Positions 22,942-33,468 of a stretch of DNA of 51,663 nt are shown here, one piece after another. Under the pieces are notes generated by a model. It did no database searches. It had not been told where the DNA came from and was given only the letters and a program-made list of their open reading frames with translations. Each line of letters begins with the position of its first letter. Positions within the stretch are counted from its first letter, which is position 1. Origin of the DNA: Streptomyces sp. Act143 (GTDB lineage: Bacteria > Actinomycetota > Actinomycetes > Streptomycetales > Streptomycetaceae); NCBI RefSeq assembly GCF_003143935.1, contig NZ_QFRX01000001.1:640407-692069 (forward strand), read 5' to 3'. The position numbers were made by a program, and so were the translations under genes.

Positions 22942-25900
22942 ATGCACAAGCCCGTTCCGCAGCGTGGCGGGATTTCCCGGCGTACCGTGCTGGCCGCTTC
23001 CCTGGCCGCGGGTGCGGCCTCGGCGCTCACCGCGACCGGCATCACGAGCGCCGGTGCCGCTCCCCTGACCGGCCCGCAGCAACTGTCCGGCACCTGGTTC
23101 GCCTCCGCTCCGCGCGCCGTGCGCCCCAAGTTCCGCTGGTGGTGGCCGGACGGCCTCGTCGACCCGGCGGAGATCGCCCGCGAGATCGACCAGATCGCCG
23201 ACGCCGGCTTCGGCGGGGCCGAGATCGCCGCCGTCCACCACAGCATCAAGGACAAGTCCGTCCTCGACACCGCGCACCACGGCTGGGGCAGCACCCCCTG
23301 GCGCGAAGGAGTCGAGGCCGCTCTGCGGCAGGCCGCCCGCCGGGGCCTGACCGTCGACCTCACCCTCGGCCCCAGCTGGCCCGTCGCCGTCCCCGGCGTC
23401 ACCCCCGACGACGAGGCGGCCGCACAGGAACTCGCTTACGGCCGCGCCTCCGTGGCCGCCGGCACCACCTATCAGGGGCCGGTCCCCGAACCGGTGCGCC
23501 CGGCCGCGAGCGGCGTCACCTCGCGCACCCTGCTCGCCGTCCAGGCGGCCCGCGTCGAGCCCGCCAACGCGACCCGCAAGGAAACCGGCCTCGACCTCGC
23601 AGGCGTCCAGGACCTCACCGGCACCGTCGAGGACGGCGCCCTGACCTGGACGGCGCCCGCCGAGGGCGACTGGGTGCTGATCTCCTACTGGCAGCGCAGC
23701 ACCGCCCAACAGCCCGAGTCCGGCCCGCACTCCGCGCCCGCCGCCTACGTCGTCGACCACTTCAGCCCCGCGGGCACCGCCGCCGTCACCGGCTTCTGGG
23801 AGCGCTCCGTCCTGACGGGCACGGTCCGCAGGCTCCTCAAGGCGGCGGGCGGCGCGTTCTTCGAGGACTCCATCGAGCTGGAGACCGACTCCCTGGTGTG
23901 GACCTCGGCACTGCCCGAGGCCTTCGAGCAGCGCACCGGCCGCCCGCTGCTGCCGTATCTGCCGGCCCTGGTCCTGGACAAGAGCAACCAGGTCTTCGCC
24001 TTCGAGGCACAGCTCACCCGGCAGATCCGCCACGACTTCTGGGAGACCGTCTCCCAGCTGTTCAACACCCACCACGTCACCGCCCTCAGGGACTGGGCGC
24101 ACTCCCTCGGCATGCGACTGCGGTCGCAGCCCTACGGCCTCCAGACCGACGCCATCGCCTCGGCCGCGCTCCTCGACATCCCCGAGGGCGAGTCGCTGGG
24201 CTTCAAGAACCTCGACGACTACCGGTGTCTCGCGGGCGGCCGGGACATGGCCGGGCACACGGTCCTGTCCTGCGAGTCGGGCGCCTACAACGGCTCGGCG
24301 TACAGCACGACCTGGGACCGGTTCCTGCGGACCATGGGCGGCGCCTACGCGGCCGGTGTCAACCAGACGGTCGTGCACGGCTTCTCCTATGCGACCGCCC
24401 CGGGTGTCAGCTGGCCGGGCTTCGCCGCGTTCAGCCCGTACAACGGCGCTGCCGGTTACGGCGAGTCATGGGGGCCGAGACAGCCCACCTGGCGGCACGC
24501 CGAGGACATCGCGGGCTACCTCGGGCGGGTCCACCAGGTTCTGCAGACCGGCACCCCGCAGATCGACGTCGCCGTCTTCCGGCAGACCGGCTACACGGCG
24601 ACCGGCATCGGCGCCTCCTGGTTCACCTCGACCGGCGTCCCGCTCGGCTGGACCCACCAGTTCCTCAGCGGCCCCCTGCTCGACCTGCCCGCAGCCCGGG
24701 TCGCGGACGGCCGTCTGGCCCCCGACGGGCCCGCCTACAAGGCCCTGTTCGTGGAAGGTGACTTCTTCTACTCCTCTGCTCCCACCCTGGCCCTCGCCGA
24801 CGCGCGCAAGCTGCTCGACCTGGCCCGGGCCGGGCTGCCCATGGTCCTGCTCGGCGCCTTCGACCAGGCGCTGACCCCGGGTGTGCCCGGCCAGGACGAG
24901 ACGGTACGGCTGCGCGAGGTCCTCGCCACGCTCCTCGCCCTGCCCCACGCCAGGGCCGTCACCGACAAGGCCGCGGTCGGCGACGCCCTCACCGCTCTCG
25001 GCGTCACCCCGGACGCCCGGTACGCCACCTCGTCCACGCTCCTCAACTTCCACCGCGTCACCGGCGACACCGACCTGTACTACCTCTGCAACGGCAAGCA
25101 CGCCGAGACGGTCAAGCCGCCCGTCGCCGCCGTCGACCACGACATCACCCTGCGCCCGACCAGGCGCGGCACGACCGTCCCGTACCGGCTTGACCCCTGG
25201 ACGGGAGAGGTGACCCGCATCGGCCGTTACACCGAGGACGACAACGGCATCACCCTGCGCGTCAGCCTCGAACCCGGACAGGCCACGGTCATCGCCCTCG
25301 GCCGCCCGGGGCTGTTCGGGGACCGCAACGGCGCCCGGCAGCACGCCGTGGCCGCCGACGCCGACAGCGTGCTGTTCACCGACCGCGGGCTGGCCGTCCG
25401 CGCCGCGGCCGCCGGTACCTACACCACCCGCCTCTCCGGAGGCCGTACGGTCACCACCGCGCTGCCCGCGGTGCCGGCCCCGGTGACGCTGGACCGGTGG
25501 CGGCTCGACGTCGAGGACTGGTACCCCGGCTCCGCGCCGACCGACACCGAGGTCGTCCGGCGCACGCTCAGCCTCGACGCGCTGCTGCCGTGGTCGCAGA
25601 TCCCCGAGCTCGCCGACTCCGCCGGCCTCGGCCGCTACCGCGCCACTGTGACCCTGCCCGCCGACTGGTCCTCGGCCCACGGCGCGGTCCTGGAACTGGG
25701 CGTGGTCAGCGACACGTTCCGGGTGACGGTCAACGGCGTGCGGCTGGCCCCCGCCGACCGGCTCCACCCGGTCGTGGACCTGGGCGGGCGGGTGCGGCCC
25801 GGCACCAATGTGATCGAGGTGGAGGTGGCCACGCCCCTCATCAACCGTCTCCGGGTCAGCCGGCCGACCGTCTTCGGCACGGCCGCCCGCCAGGCGTACG

Positions 25901-25953
25901 GCCTTTCCGGGCCCGTCCGTCTGGTGCCGTACGCCCAGGATCTGGTGGACTGA
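22942..25953 (+). CDS. Tat-exported GH106 alpha-L-rhamnosidase-like glycoside hydrolase
   Basis: 1003 residues. The N-terminus has a twin-arginine signal (GGISRRTVLAASLAAGA). The mature protein begins with blocks typical of family GH106: FRWWWPDGLVDPAEIAREID, GFGGAEIAAV, FFEDSIELE and the large central alpha/beta region with LSCESGAYNGSAYS. The C-terminal 150 residues form a beta-sandwich of galactose-binding type (LELGVVSDTFRVTVNGVRL). GH106 enzymes remove terminal alpha-L-rhamnose from plant and bacterial polysaccharides outside the cell. A LacI-type palindrome next to the promoter fits induction by sugar. Other rhamnose genes are not nearby, so specificity is inferred from family only. Confidence 0.83.
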   Translation: MHKPVPQRGGISRRTVLAASLAAGAASALTATGITSAGAAPLTGPQQLSGTWFASAPRAVRPKFRWWWPDGLVDPAEIAREIDQIADAGFGGAEIAAVHHSIKDKSVLDTAHHGWGSTPWREGVEAALRQAARRGLTVDLTLGPSWPVAVPGVTPDDEAAAQELAYGRASVAAGTTYQGPVPEPVRPAASGVTSRTLLAVQAARVEPANATRKETGLDLAGVQDLTGTVEDGALTWTAPAEGDWVLISYWQRSTAQQPESGPHSAPAAYVVDHFSPAGTAAVTGFWERSVLTGTVRRLLKAAGGAFFEDSIELETDSLVWTSALPEAFEQRTGRPLLPYLPALVLDKSNQVFAFEAQLTRQIRHDFWETVSQLFNTHHVTALRDWAHSLGMRLRSQPYGLQTDAIASAALLDIPEGESLGFKNLDDYRCLAGGRDMAGHTVLSCESGAYNGSAYSTTWDRFLRTMGGAYAAGVNQTVVHGFSYATAPGVSWPGFAAFSPYNGAAGYGESWGPRQPTWRHAEDIAGYLGRVHQVLQTGTPQIDVAVFRQTGYTATGIGASWFTSTGVPLGWTHQFLSGPLLDLPAARVADGRLAPDGPAYKALFVEGDFFYSSAPTLALADARKLLDLARAGLPMVLLGAFDQALTPGVPGQDETVRLREVLATLLALPHARAVTDKAAVGDALTALGVTPDARYATSSTLLNFHRVTGDTDLYYLCNGKHAETVKPPVAAVDHDITLRPTRRGTTVPYRLDPWTGEVTRIGRYTEDDNGITLRVSLEPGQATVIALGRPGLFGDRNGARQHAVAADADSVLFTDRGLAVRAAAAGTYTTRLSGGRTVTTALPAVPAPVTLDRWRLDVEDWYPGSAPTDTEVVRRTLSLDALLPWSQIPELADSAGLGRYRATVTLPADWSSAHGAVLELGVVSDTFRVTVNGVRLAPADRLHPVVDLGGRVRPGTNVIEVEVATPLINRLRVSRPTVFGTAARQAYGLSGPVRLVPYAQDLVD

Positions 25954-25980
25954 CGACGAGCCGGCGGGGCAGCACCCCGG

Positions 25981-26010
25981 GTTCTTCGCCGGCTCGGTGA
26001 CCGGAAGAAC
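25981..26010 (+). terminator. Imperfect stem-loop after the GH106 gene
   Basis: GTTCTT and CCGG (25981-25992, two-base bulge) pair with CCGG and AAGAAC (26001-26010) across an 8-base loop. The following 9-bp repeats can replace the right arm. Confidence 0.45.
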
Positions 26011-26046
26011 GGGAAGAACGGGAAGAACGGGAAGAACGGGAAGAAC
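26002..26046 (+). repeat. Five 9-bp tandem repeats GGGAAGAAC
   Basis: Units at 26002 (first base C), 26011, 26020, 26029 and 26038 are otherwise identical. They sit directly upstream of the AGGAGG ribosome site of the next gene and repeat the right arm of the preceding stem-loop. Length variation by slippage is likely. Confidence 0.92.
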
Positions 26047-26063
26047 ACCAGGAGGCGTCCGCC

Positions 26064-26711
26064 ATGTCGCTCGTCCGTGTCCACAACTTCTCCGTCTCGC
26101 TCGACGGCTTCGCCACCGGCGAGGGGCTGAGCCTCGACGCGCCCTTCGGCCACGCGGGTGAACGGCTGCACGAGTGGATGTTCGCCACCCGCTGGTGGCA
26201 GGAGACGAGCGGCGGCTCCGGCGGCGGCAGCGGGCTGGACGACGTCTTCGTGCGGCGGTTCACGCCGGACATCGGCGCCGAGATCATGGGCGCCGGGAAG
26301 TTCGGACCCCCCGGGTGGCACAAGGACCCGGAGTGGAAGGGCTGGTGGGGCCCGAACCCGCCCTTCCACACACCGGCCTTCGTCCTCACCCACCACCTGC
26401 GGGAGTCGATCGAGATGGAGGGCGGCACGACGTTCCACTTCCTCGACACCTCGCCCGCGAAGGCGCTGGAGGCCGCCCGCGAGGCCGCGGGCGGCCTGGA
26501 CGTACGCATCGGCGGCGGCCCCTCCACCATCCGCGCCTTCCTCGCCGAGGGCCTGATCGACCACCTGCACGTCGTGGTCGTCCCGATCGTCCTCGGTCGC
26601 GGTGTACGCCTCTGGGACGGGTTGGAAGGCCTGGAGAAGGACTACGCCGCGGAGGCCGTCTCCTCGCCCAGCAGGGTCACTCATCTGACGCTCACGCGCC
26701 GGGTGTCGTGA
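26064..26711 (+). CDS. Dihydrofolate reductase/RibD C-terminal domain family protein
   Basis: 215 residues with an AGGAGG ribosome site. The fold is indicated by VHNFSVSLDGFATG at the N-terminus, EIMGAGKFG, PAFVLTHHLRESIEMEGGTTF, the nucleotide-loop RIGGGPSTIRAFLAEGLIDHL and VVPIVLGRGVRLW. This is the RibD C-terminal/YyaP-type reductase group, NADPH-dependent but usually with unknown substrate; true folate reductases have different active-site residues. It is probably transcribed alone, with a bidirectional terminator shared with convergent pgm. Confidence 0.88.
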   Translation: MSLVRVHNFSVSLDGFATGEGLSLDAPFGHAGERLHEWMFATRWWQETSGGSGGGSGLDDVFVRRFTPDIGAEIMGAGKFGPPGWHKDPEWKGWWGPNPPFHTPAFVLTHHLRESIEMEGGTTFHFLDTSPAKALEAAREAAGGLDVRIGGGPSTIRAFLAEGLIDHLHVVVVPIVLGRGVRLWDGLEGLEKDYAAEAVSSPSRVTHLTLTRRVS

Positions 26712-26713
26712 GC

Positions 26714-26742
26714 CGGCTCCGCCGGGCGCCCCGGCGGAGCCG
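26714..26742. terminator. Bidirectional 13-bp stem-loop between convergent genes
   Basis: CGGCTCCGCCGGG (26714-26726) pairs perfectly with CCCGGCGGAGCCG (26730-26742) with a 3-base loop. It lies between the stops of the RibD-like gene and pgm. Confidence 0.92.
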
Positions 26743-26753
26743 TTCCGTCCGCG

Positions 26754-28394
<1,641 letters not shown>

Positions 28395-28540
28395 TTCCCC
28401 GCTCCTCCGCAAGAGTCGACCAGTGCGTACGGCCCTCATTCTCTCCTGTCCGGGGCGGGGGGACGCTCATCGGGCGGCCGTTGTGGCACGCGGGCGGTGG
28501 ATGCGACGATGCAGGTCGGCGAGGGAAGGGGAGCATCGAC

Positions 28541-29188
28541 GTGCCGCACGAGGATCAACGGCCGCCTGCCGCAGTCCTGTTCGACGCGCTGGGCGCCGAC
28601 TACGAGAAGGCGTTCGCCCACGCGCCCGCACATCTGGCGGCGCTGGAGTGGCTGAGCGAGCGGCTGCCGCCGGAGGCGCGCGTCCTGGACGTGGGCAGCG
28701 GCACCGGACGTCCCACCGCGGCCGCGCTGGTCGGGGCGGGGCACTCGGTGCTGGGGGTGGACGTCTCCCCCGTCATGGTCGAACTCGCCGCCCGTCAGGT
28801 GCCCGAGGCCGAGTTCCGGCACGCCGACATCCGTGAACTCCCGCTGGAGCCGGAGTCGTTCGACGGGGTGTGCGTGTTCTTCTCACTGCTGCAGATGACC
28901 CGGGCCGAGCAGTCGGCGCTGCTGCGGCGGCTGGCCCGGGCCCTCCGGCCCGGGGGGCATCTGGTGCTGGCCACGGTGCCCGCGGACGTGGAGGACATGG
29001 AGGTCGTCTTCATGGGCCGCCCGGTCCGCGCGACGAGCTTCGCCGAGGACGACGCCGTCGCCGTGGTGGAGGAGGCGGGCCTGACGGTGCTGTCCCGACA
29101 CCGGTCCACCTTCACCCCGAACCATCCGGAGGCCGGCCCCGAACCCCACCTCTTCCTGCACTGCCGCCGGGAGCGGACGCAGCGCTGA
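28541..29188 (+). CDS. SAM-dependent class I methyltransferase
   Basis: 215 residues from GTG 28541, seven bases after GGGGAG; an upstream in-frame ATG/GTG lacks such a site. Rossmann methyltransferase motifs: RVLDVGSGTGRPT (motif I), VLGVDVSPVMVELA (motif II), FRHADIRELP, FDGVCVFFSLLQM (motif IV) and LRPGGHLVLATVP (motif VI). The C-terminal part is short. It belongs to the broad Methyltransf_11/25 type; the methyl acceptor cannot be told from sequence. The gene stands alone between pgm and a decayed cupin gene. Confidence 0.88.
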   Translation: MPHEDQRPPAAVLFDALGADYEKAFAHAPAHLAALEWLSERLPPEARVLDVGSGTGRPTAAALVGAGHSVLGVDVSPVMVELAARQVPEAEFRHADIRELPLEPESFDGVCVFFSLLQMTRAEQSALLRRLARALRPGGHLVLATVPADVEDMEVVFMGRPVRATSFAEDDAVAVVEEAGLTVLSRHRSTFTPNHPEAGPEPHLFLHCRRERTQR

Positions 29189-29251
29189 CACGCCCGAGCG
29201 GGATCAGGTCCCCGGACCTGGTACCTGTCGTACATCGCGTACCCGAAACCC

Positions 29252-29569
29252 CGGTGCCACGGAGACAAGGGCGAGAAGAACGCGGCCTTCCGTCCGGCCG
29301 ACACCCCGCCGGACGTCTTCTCGCCCGGCGGCGCCACACACTAGAAGCGGGTCACCGGCCGGGAGGGGGATTTCCTCTACGTGCCCGTCGGCGGCCTGCA
29401 CGCCCTCAAGAACGTGACCGACGAGCCGATGTCCATGCTCATGCTGTTCTCCCCCGGCGCCCAGCGCGAGGAGTACTTCGAGCAAGTCGCGGAGATGACC
29501 CGGCGCGGCAGCCGGGAGGAGCTCAAGGAGTTCCGCATCCGGCACGTGATCAGGGGGTGGGGGCCGTGA
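29252..29569 (+). pseudogene. Cupin-domain protein remnant with in-frame stop
   Basis: The frame ending at 29569 encodes a cupin C-terminal half: GREGDFLYVPVGGLHALKNV, DEPMSMLMLFSPGAQREEYF, EEL-EFRIRH. An in-frame TAG at 29342 separates it from an upstream coding-like stretch in the same frame (FRPADTPPDVFSPGGATH). No start codon with ribosome site precedes either part, and the N-terminal cupin strands are missing. The last 20 bases overlap the end of the convergent nuclease gene. A GTG at 29381 could restart a 62-residue peptide, but a functional gene is unlikely. Confidence 0.55.
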
Positions 29570-30527
29570 ATTCCACCCACATCGGATAGTGGTCGGAGAT
29601 GTGGAAGGACAGCTCGTTCAGGGTGTGTTCGCCCTGGAGCTGCGGCACGAAGTCGACCTGACCGCCGGCGCCGGCCTCCAGGGTCAGCACGGGCCGGTTC
29701 TGCCCGCCCTGGGTGAACCAGGCGATCTGGTCGTAGAAGTGCCCGGCGCCGGGGTCGTCGAAGATGGTGCGGGGCAGACCGGCCAGCTGCGGGGCGGGGA
29801 CGAGGCCGGTGGAGGTGAAGGCCTCGAACAGCGGGTCGCCGACCCGGTCGATGTTGAAGTCGCCCAGCGCGATGAGGTTGTGGTCCCAGCCGAACTCGCG
29901 CTCCGCCCAGTCCGCCAGCCACCGGGCGATCGCGCGCAGTTCGGGCACCCGGTCGGCGGGCGGACCGCCGAACCGGACGTGCAGGGTGACGAGGATGAAG
30001 GTCTGTTCCCGCCACAGGAAGCTGACCGCGTAGGGGGTGCGGGCGAACTGCCGGTCCAGTTCCCCCCTCCCCAGGTCCGCCCCCTGTTCGAGAGGGACGA
30101 CGAGTTCGCAGGCCAGACCGGACGGCTTGACGCGCCGGGTGTCGAAGAGGAACGCCAGTCGTTCGGGGTTGGCGTCCTCGCCCCTGGTGACGTCGGTGAG
30201 GATGAACGCCCAGTGCTCGCCGAGCAGTTTCATCAGGTGGCGCAGGGCCCGCAGATCCCCGCGCACCTCCTGTACGGCCACCACGTCGAAGCGGCGCAGC
30301 ACGGCGGCGATCATGTGCAGGTCGGTGAAGTTCCGTTTCGGAGACGCGCCCTGCGGGGTCGTCCAGTCCTTGGTGAGGCCGCCGAACACCCGGAGGTTCC
30401 ACGTCGCGATCCGCAGCCGCGTTCCTCCGGGCCTGCCGGGCAGCATCGCGTCGAGGGCCTCCTCCCAGCGGGCGACACGGTCGGACACGCGCTGGGGCGG
30501 CGCCAGCACATCAGCTTCTCTCGGCAT
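29550..30527 (-). CDS. Endonuclease/exonuclease/phosphatase family protein
   Basis: 325 residues from ATG 30527, seven bases after GGAGGAGG. A single soluble EEP domain: IATWNLRVFGG, VVAVQEVRGD (catalytic Glu), FILVTLHVRFGG, LIALGDFNID (Asp/Asn) and the final HISDHYPMWVEF (Asp-His pair). Active-site residues are complete. No signal peptide or membrane helix is visible, so it is cytoplasmic and could act on nucleic acid or phosphoesters. It is unrelated in layout to the membrane EEP protein at 3102. The LexA paralogue gene lies 124 bp upstream in the same direction, which makes a DNA-damage link conceivable but unproven. Confidence 0.87.
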   Translation of the reverse strand: MPREADVLAPPQRVSDRVARWEEALDAMLPGRPGGTRLRIATWNLRVFGGLTKDWTTPQGASPKRNFTDLHMIAAVLRRFDVVAVQEVRGDLRALRHLMKLLGEHWAFILTDVTRGEDANPERLAFLFDTRRVKPSGLACELVVPLEQGADLGRGELDRQFARTPYAVSFLWREQTFILVTLHVRFGGPPADRVPELRAIARWLADWAEREFGWDHNLIALGDFNIDRVGDPLFEAFTSTGLVPAPQLAGLPRTIFDDPGAGHFYDQIAWFTQGGQNRPVLTLEAGAGGQVDFVPQLQGEHTLNELSFHISDHYPMWVEFTAPTP

Positions 30528-30651
30528 GACAGGGCCTCCTCCGCTGCGGACGGACACGTCGAGCGTCGAAGAGGCGGGCGGGCCGGGGCAAGAGCCCATT
30601 GCGGTGACGCCAGGGCTCCGAGGTCGCGGGGCGAGTCGACCGGTGGAGCGT

Positions 30652-31323
30652 TCAGAGCACGCGCAGGACTCCGACGACCTTGCCGAGGATCTGGGCCTGG
30701 TCGCCGGGGATCGGCTCGTAGGCGGGGTTGCGGGGCATCAGCCAGACCCGTCCGTCCTGGCGGCGGAGCACCTTGACGGTGGCCTCGTCCTCCAGGAGCG
30801 CGGCGACGATGTCTCCGTGGTCGGCGCTGTCCTGGCGTCTGACGGTGACGATGTCGCCGTCGCAGATCGCCGCCTCGATCATCGAGTCGCCGGACACCGT
30901 CAGGGCGAACAGGTCTCCCTCACCGACGACTTGCCGGGGCAGGGAGTACACGTCCTCGACCATCTCGGCGGCGAGCAGCGGGGCACCGGCGGCGATCCGG
31001 CCGACGAGGGGCACCTCGACGGGTGCCGTGCTGCGGTGCCCCAGGTCGGGGGCCCAGGAGGGGCGGACCTGGTAGGCGCGGGGGGTGTGCGGGTCGCGGT
31101 AGAGGACGCCCTTGCGTTCCAGCACCATCAGCTGGTGGGCGACCGAGGACGTGCTGGCGAGTTCCACGGCCTGGCCGATCTCCCGCATCGACGGCGGGTA
31201 GCCCTGCCGCGCGACCGTCTCGGTGATGTAGCGGACGATGGCCGCCTGGCGGCTCGTCAGCTCTCCTTCGGCGACCCGGGGCCCCGGGGGACGGCCCCGG
31301 CGGGCGGGCGCGGTGTTCTCCAT
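30652..31323 (-). CDS. lexA: LexA-type SOS repressor (paralogue)
   Basis: 223 residues from ATG 31323, eight bases after GGAGG; a GTG nine bases earlier is too close to that site. The N-terminal winged helix (about 22-85) has [19 protein letters not shown] and [13 protein letters not shown]. The self-cleaving domain keeps the Ala112-Gly113 bond (GRIAAG), Ser147 in SGDSMIE and Lys184 in ATVK, so RecA-stimulated autocleavage should be possible. Streptomycetes normally carry one housekeeping lexA in another context; isolation here and differences in the linker suggest an additional copy. No canonical GAAC-N4-GTTC box is seen upstream, but a 19-bp dyad is. Confidence 0.85.
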   Translation of the reverse strand: MENTAPARRGRPPGPRVAEGELTSRQAAIVRYITETVARQGYPPSMREIGQAVELASTSSVAHQLMVLERKGVLYRDPHTPRAYQVRPSWAPDLGHRSTAPVEVPLVGRIAAGAPLLAAEMVEDVYSLPRQVVGEGDLFALTVSGDSMIEAAICDGDIVTVRRQDSADHGDIVAALLEDEATVKVLRRQDGRVWLMPRNPAYEPIPGDQAQILGKVVGVLRVL

Positions 31324-31382
31324 CCGGGGCACCTCCGTGCAAGATCCTTACGCAATGTGACCATAACCCACACTCCCCTCCA

Positions 31383-31401
31383 ATTGGAACACTGTTTCGA
31401 T
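31383..31401. promoter_or_regulatory. 19-bp dyad upstream of the LexA paralogue
   Basis: ATTGGAACACTGTTTCGAT has arms matching at seven of nine positions around a central C (AT-N-G-N-AACA). It resembles a LexA box but has one base less between the GAAC and GTT parts than the usual actinobacterial SOS box. It lies 60-78 bp before the LexA start and could serve autoregulation with altered specificity. Nothing else is evident in 31324-31537. Confidence 0.4.
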
Positions 31402-31537
31402 CGAGAGGGCCAGACCTCCTCCCCGAGGGCGACGGGACCTGGCGGTAGCGCGGGTGTGACGTCTCCCAGGTCGCCGGGGTGCCGGTCCTTCGCCCCGGGA
31501 CCAAGGACGGTGGGCAAGCGGCGTGCGGGTGCGCACC

Positions 31538-31993
31538 ATGGGCGCCGTGACCTCTCACCCTTTCGATGTGGACGCGTTCCTGGACCGGCCGTTGACCGCC
31601 CGCCTGGCCACGAACGGACCCACCGTGCGGCCCCTGTGGTTCCTGTGGGAGGAAGGCGCCTTCTGGGTGCTCACAGGCCCGTGGACGCGGCTGTTCGGTC
31701 GGGTCGAGGTCGACCCGCACGTCTCGCTCGTGGTGGACGAGTGCGATCTCGTCACCGGCCGGGTCCGGCAAGTGGTCGCCCGGGGAGCGGCCGAGCTCGT
31801 GCCGTTCGACGTACCGCGTGGCCGCCGCAAGCTCACCCGTTGCCTCGGCGCGGACGAGACACGGTGGGACGACCGGTTCGTGCGTTATCTGTACGACGAC
31901 CCCGGTGAACGGGGGACCGTGTGGTTGCGCCTGACGCCCCGTTCGCTCCGTGCCCGCGACCTGAGCTGCTCCGTACCGGCACTCGGGGACTGA
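31538..31993 (+). CDS. Pyridoxamine 5'-phosphate oxidase-family (split beta-barrel) protein
   Basis: 151 residues from ATG 31538; GTG at 31523 and 31547 are alternatives because no strong ribosome site marks the start. The compact fold begins with VDAFLDRPLTARLAT and continues with PTVRPLWFLWEEGAFWVLT, VDPHVSLVVDECD and AELVPFDV, as in small FMN- or F420-dependent split-barrel proteins. Cofactor and substrate are not determined. Transcribed away from the LexA paralogue with the dyad between them. Confidence 0.8.
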   Translation: MGAVTSHPFDVDAFLDRPLTARLATNGPTVRPLWFLWEEGAFWVLTGPWTRLFGRVEVDPHVSLVVDECDLVTGRVRQVVARGAAELVPFDVPRGRRKLTRCLGADETRWDDRFVRYLYDDPGERGTVWLRLTPRSLRARDLSCSVPALGD

Positions 31994-32097
31994 CCACGGC
32001 ACCGCGGCCGGGCAAAGGACTGCGGTCCGCCGATCTTTGCGTGGACAATGGCAGCGACCACCCCACACCTGGGACCTCATCCATCGCCCGGAGCGTC

Positions 32098-33468
32098 ATG
32101 AACACGGCCTCAGCGACGAACCGCCCCGAGTCGAGCGGCTTCGACGGGCGGGCGCGGGCGCTTGCCAGGCTCGCCCTGCTCTGTCTCGCGGGCGCCGTCG
32201 CGTCCGTGGCGGCCGGTGCGAGCCAGCTGCTGATCCTGCTGGCGGGCCTGTGCGGGCTGGGGCTGGCCGGCGCGGGCATCTGGTGGGGCTTGGCTCACCG
32301 GGGGCTGGCGCGGCTGTGCGGTGCCCTGCTGGCCGTGGCCGCGCCGGTGGGCGTCCTCGTCCTGTACGCCGTGTCGGGCCTGTGGCTGTTCGCGGTGGCG
32401 GCGCTGGGAGCGTGGACCGCGGCGCTGGCCTGCGCCAGGAGCGCGCTGCGGCGGCGCCGCAGGCCGCACGGCATGCGCTCGCGGTCCGTACGGCCGCCCG
32501 ACCGCCCCGTGCTGATCATGAATCCGCGGTCCGGTGGCGGGAAGGTCGGCCGGCACTCCCTGGTGGAGCGGGCCGAGGCACTCGGTGCCCGGGTGATCCT
32601 GCTCGACCTGGACACCCGGCCCGATCCGGCGGCGCTGGCCCGGCAGGCCGTCGCCGAGGGCGCGGATCTTCTCGGCGTGGCCGGCGGCGACGGCACGCAG
32701 GCGTTGGTCGCGGCGGTGGCCGCCGCCCACGACGTGCCGTTCATGGTCCTGGCCGCCGGGACCCGCAACCACTTCGCCATGGACCTGGGGCTGGACCGCA
32801 CCGACCCGGCGACCGGCCTGGACGCCCTGACCGACGGCGTGGAACTCCGGGTCGACCTCGGCGACGTCGCCGGGCGGCCGTTCGTCAACACGGTCTCCTT
32901 CGGGGCGTACGCCGAGATCGTGCAGAGCCCCGACTACCGCGACGCCAAAGCCGTCACCGCGCTCGACCAGCTGCCGGACCTGCTGGCCGGGGAGGGCGCC
33001 GCGAAGCTCCAGGCCCGGGCCGACGGCGAGCCGCTGCCGGTGCCGCAGGCGCTCCTGGTGAGCAACAACCCCTACGTCCTCGCCGACCCGCTGGGCGCGG
33101 GGCGCCGGTCCCGTCTCGACTCGGGCCGGCTGGGCGTGCTCGCGGTCCGGATCGAGGGTGCCGCCCAGGCGGCCGAACTGGCGTTCCGGGGCGAACGCGC
33201 CAGTGGCATCACCTCGCTGACCGCCCGTCGGGTGACCGTCGAAGCCGAAGCGGACCGGATTCCGGTGGCCGTGGACGGCGAGGCGCTCACCCTGCCGCCG
33301 CCGGTGGTGTGCGCGGTGCGGCCCGGCGCGCTGCGCGTGCGGGTGCCCCGGCAGCGTCCGGGCGCGCCCTACACGGCCCCCTCCGTGGACTGGCGGCACA
33401 TTGTCCGCCTCGCCCTCGACCGTCCCTCCCCCACCACCAGCACACCGCAGGAGCACAGCGATGCCTGA
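32098..33468 (+). CDS. Diacylglycerol kinase catalytic-domain (lipid kinase) membrane protein
   Basis: 456 residues from ATG 32098. About four hydrophobic helices occupy residues 22-118. The DAGK/LCB5 catalytic domain follows: VLIMNPRSGGGKVG (nucleotide loop, 142-148), LLGVAGGDGTQALVAAV (GGDGT at 196-200), LAAGTRNHFAMDLGLDR and FVNTVSFGAYAEIV. It probably phosphorylates a membrane lipid alcohol such as diacylglycerol, undecaprenol or a related lipid. The gene overlaps by 8 bp the following PAP2 phosphatase gene, giving a kinase-phosphatase pair on membrane lipids. An N-terminal membrane module fused to DAGK is common in actinobacteria. Confidence 0.88.
   Translation: MNTASATNRPESSGFDGRARALARLALLCLAGAVASVAAGASQLLILLAGLCGLGLAGAGIWWGLAHRGLARLCGALLAVAAPVGVLVLYAVSGLWLFAVAALGAWTAALACARSALRRRRRPHGMRSRSVRPPDRPVLIMNPRSGGGKVGRHSLVERAEALGARVILLDLDTRPDPAALARQAVAEGADLLGVAGGDGTQALVAAVAAAHDVPFMVLAAGTRNHFAMDLGLDRTDPATGLDALTDGVELRVDLGDVAGRPFVNTVSFGAYAEIVQSPDYRDAKAVTALDQLPDLLAGEGAAKLQARADGEPLPVPQALLVSNNPYVLADPLGAGRRSRLDSGRLGVLAVRIEGAAQAAELAFRGERASGITSLTARRVTVEAEADRIPVAVDGEALTLPPPVVCAVRPGALRVRVPRQRPGAPYTAPSVDWRHIVRLALDRPSPTTSTPQEHSDA

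Noticed and set aside
22908..24761. Second rightward frame overlapping the GH106 gene
   Set aside because: Arg/Pro-rich shadow translation without motifs; the GH106 frame is complete with a Tat signal.
31324..31537. Canonical SOS box before the LexA paralogue
   Set aside because: No GAAC-N4-GTTC sequence is present; only the differently spaced 19-bp dyad was retained as a candidate.
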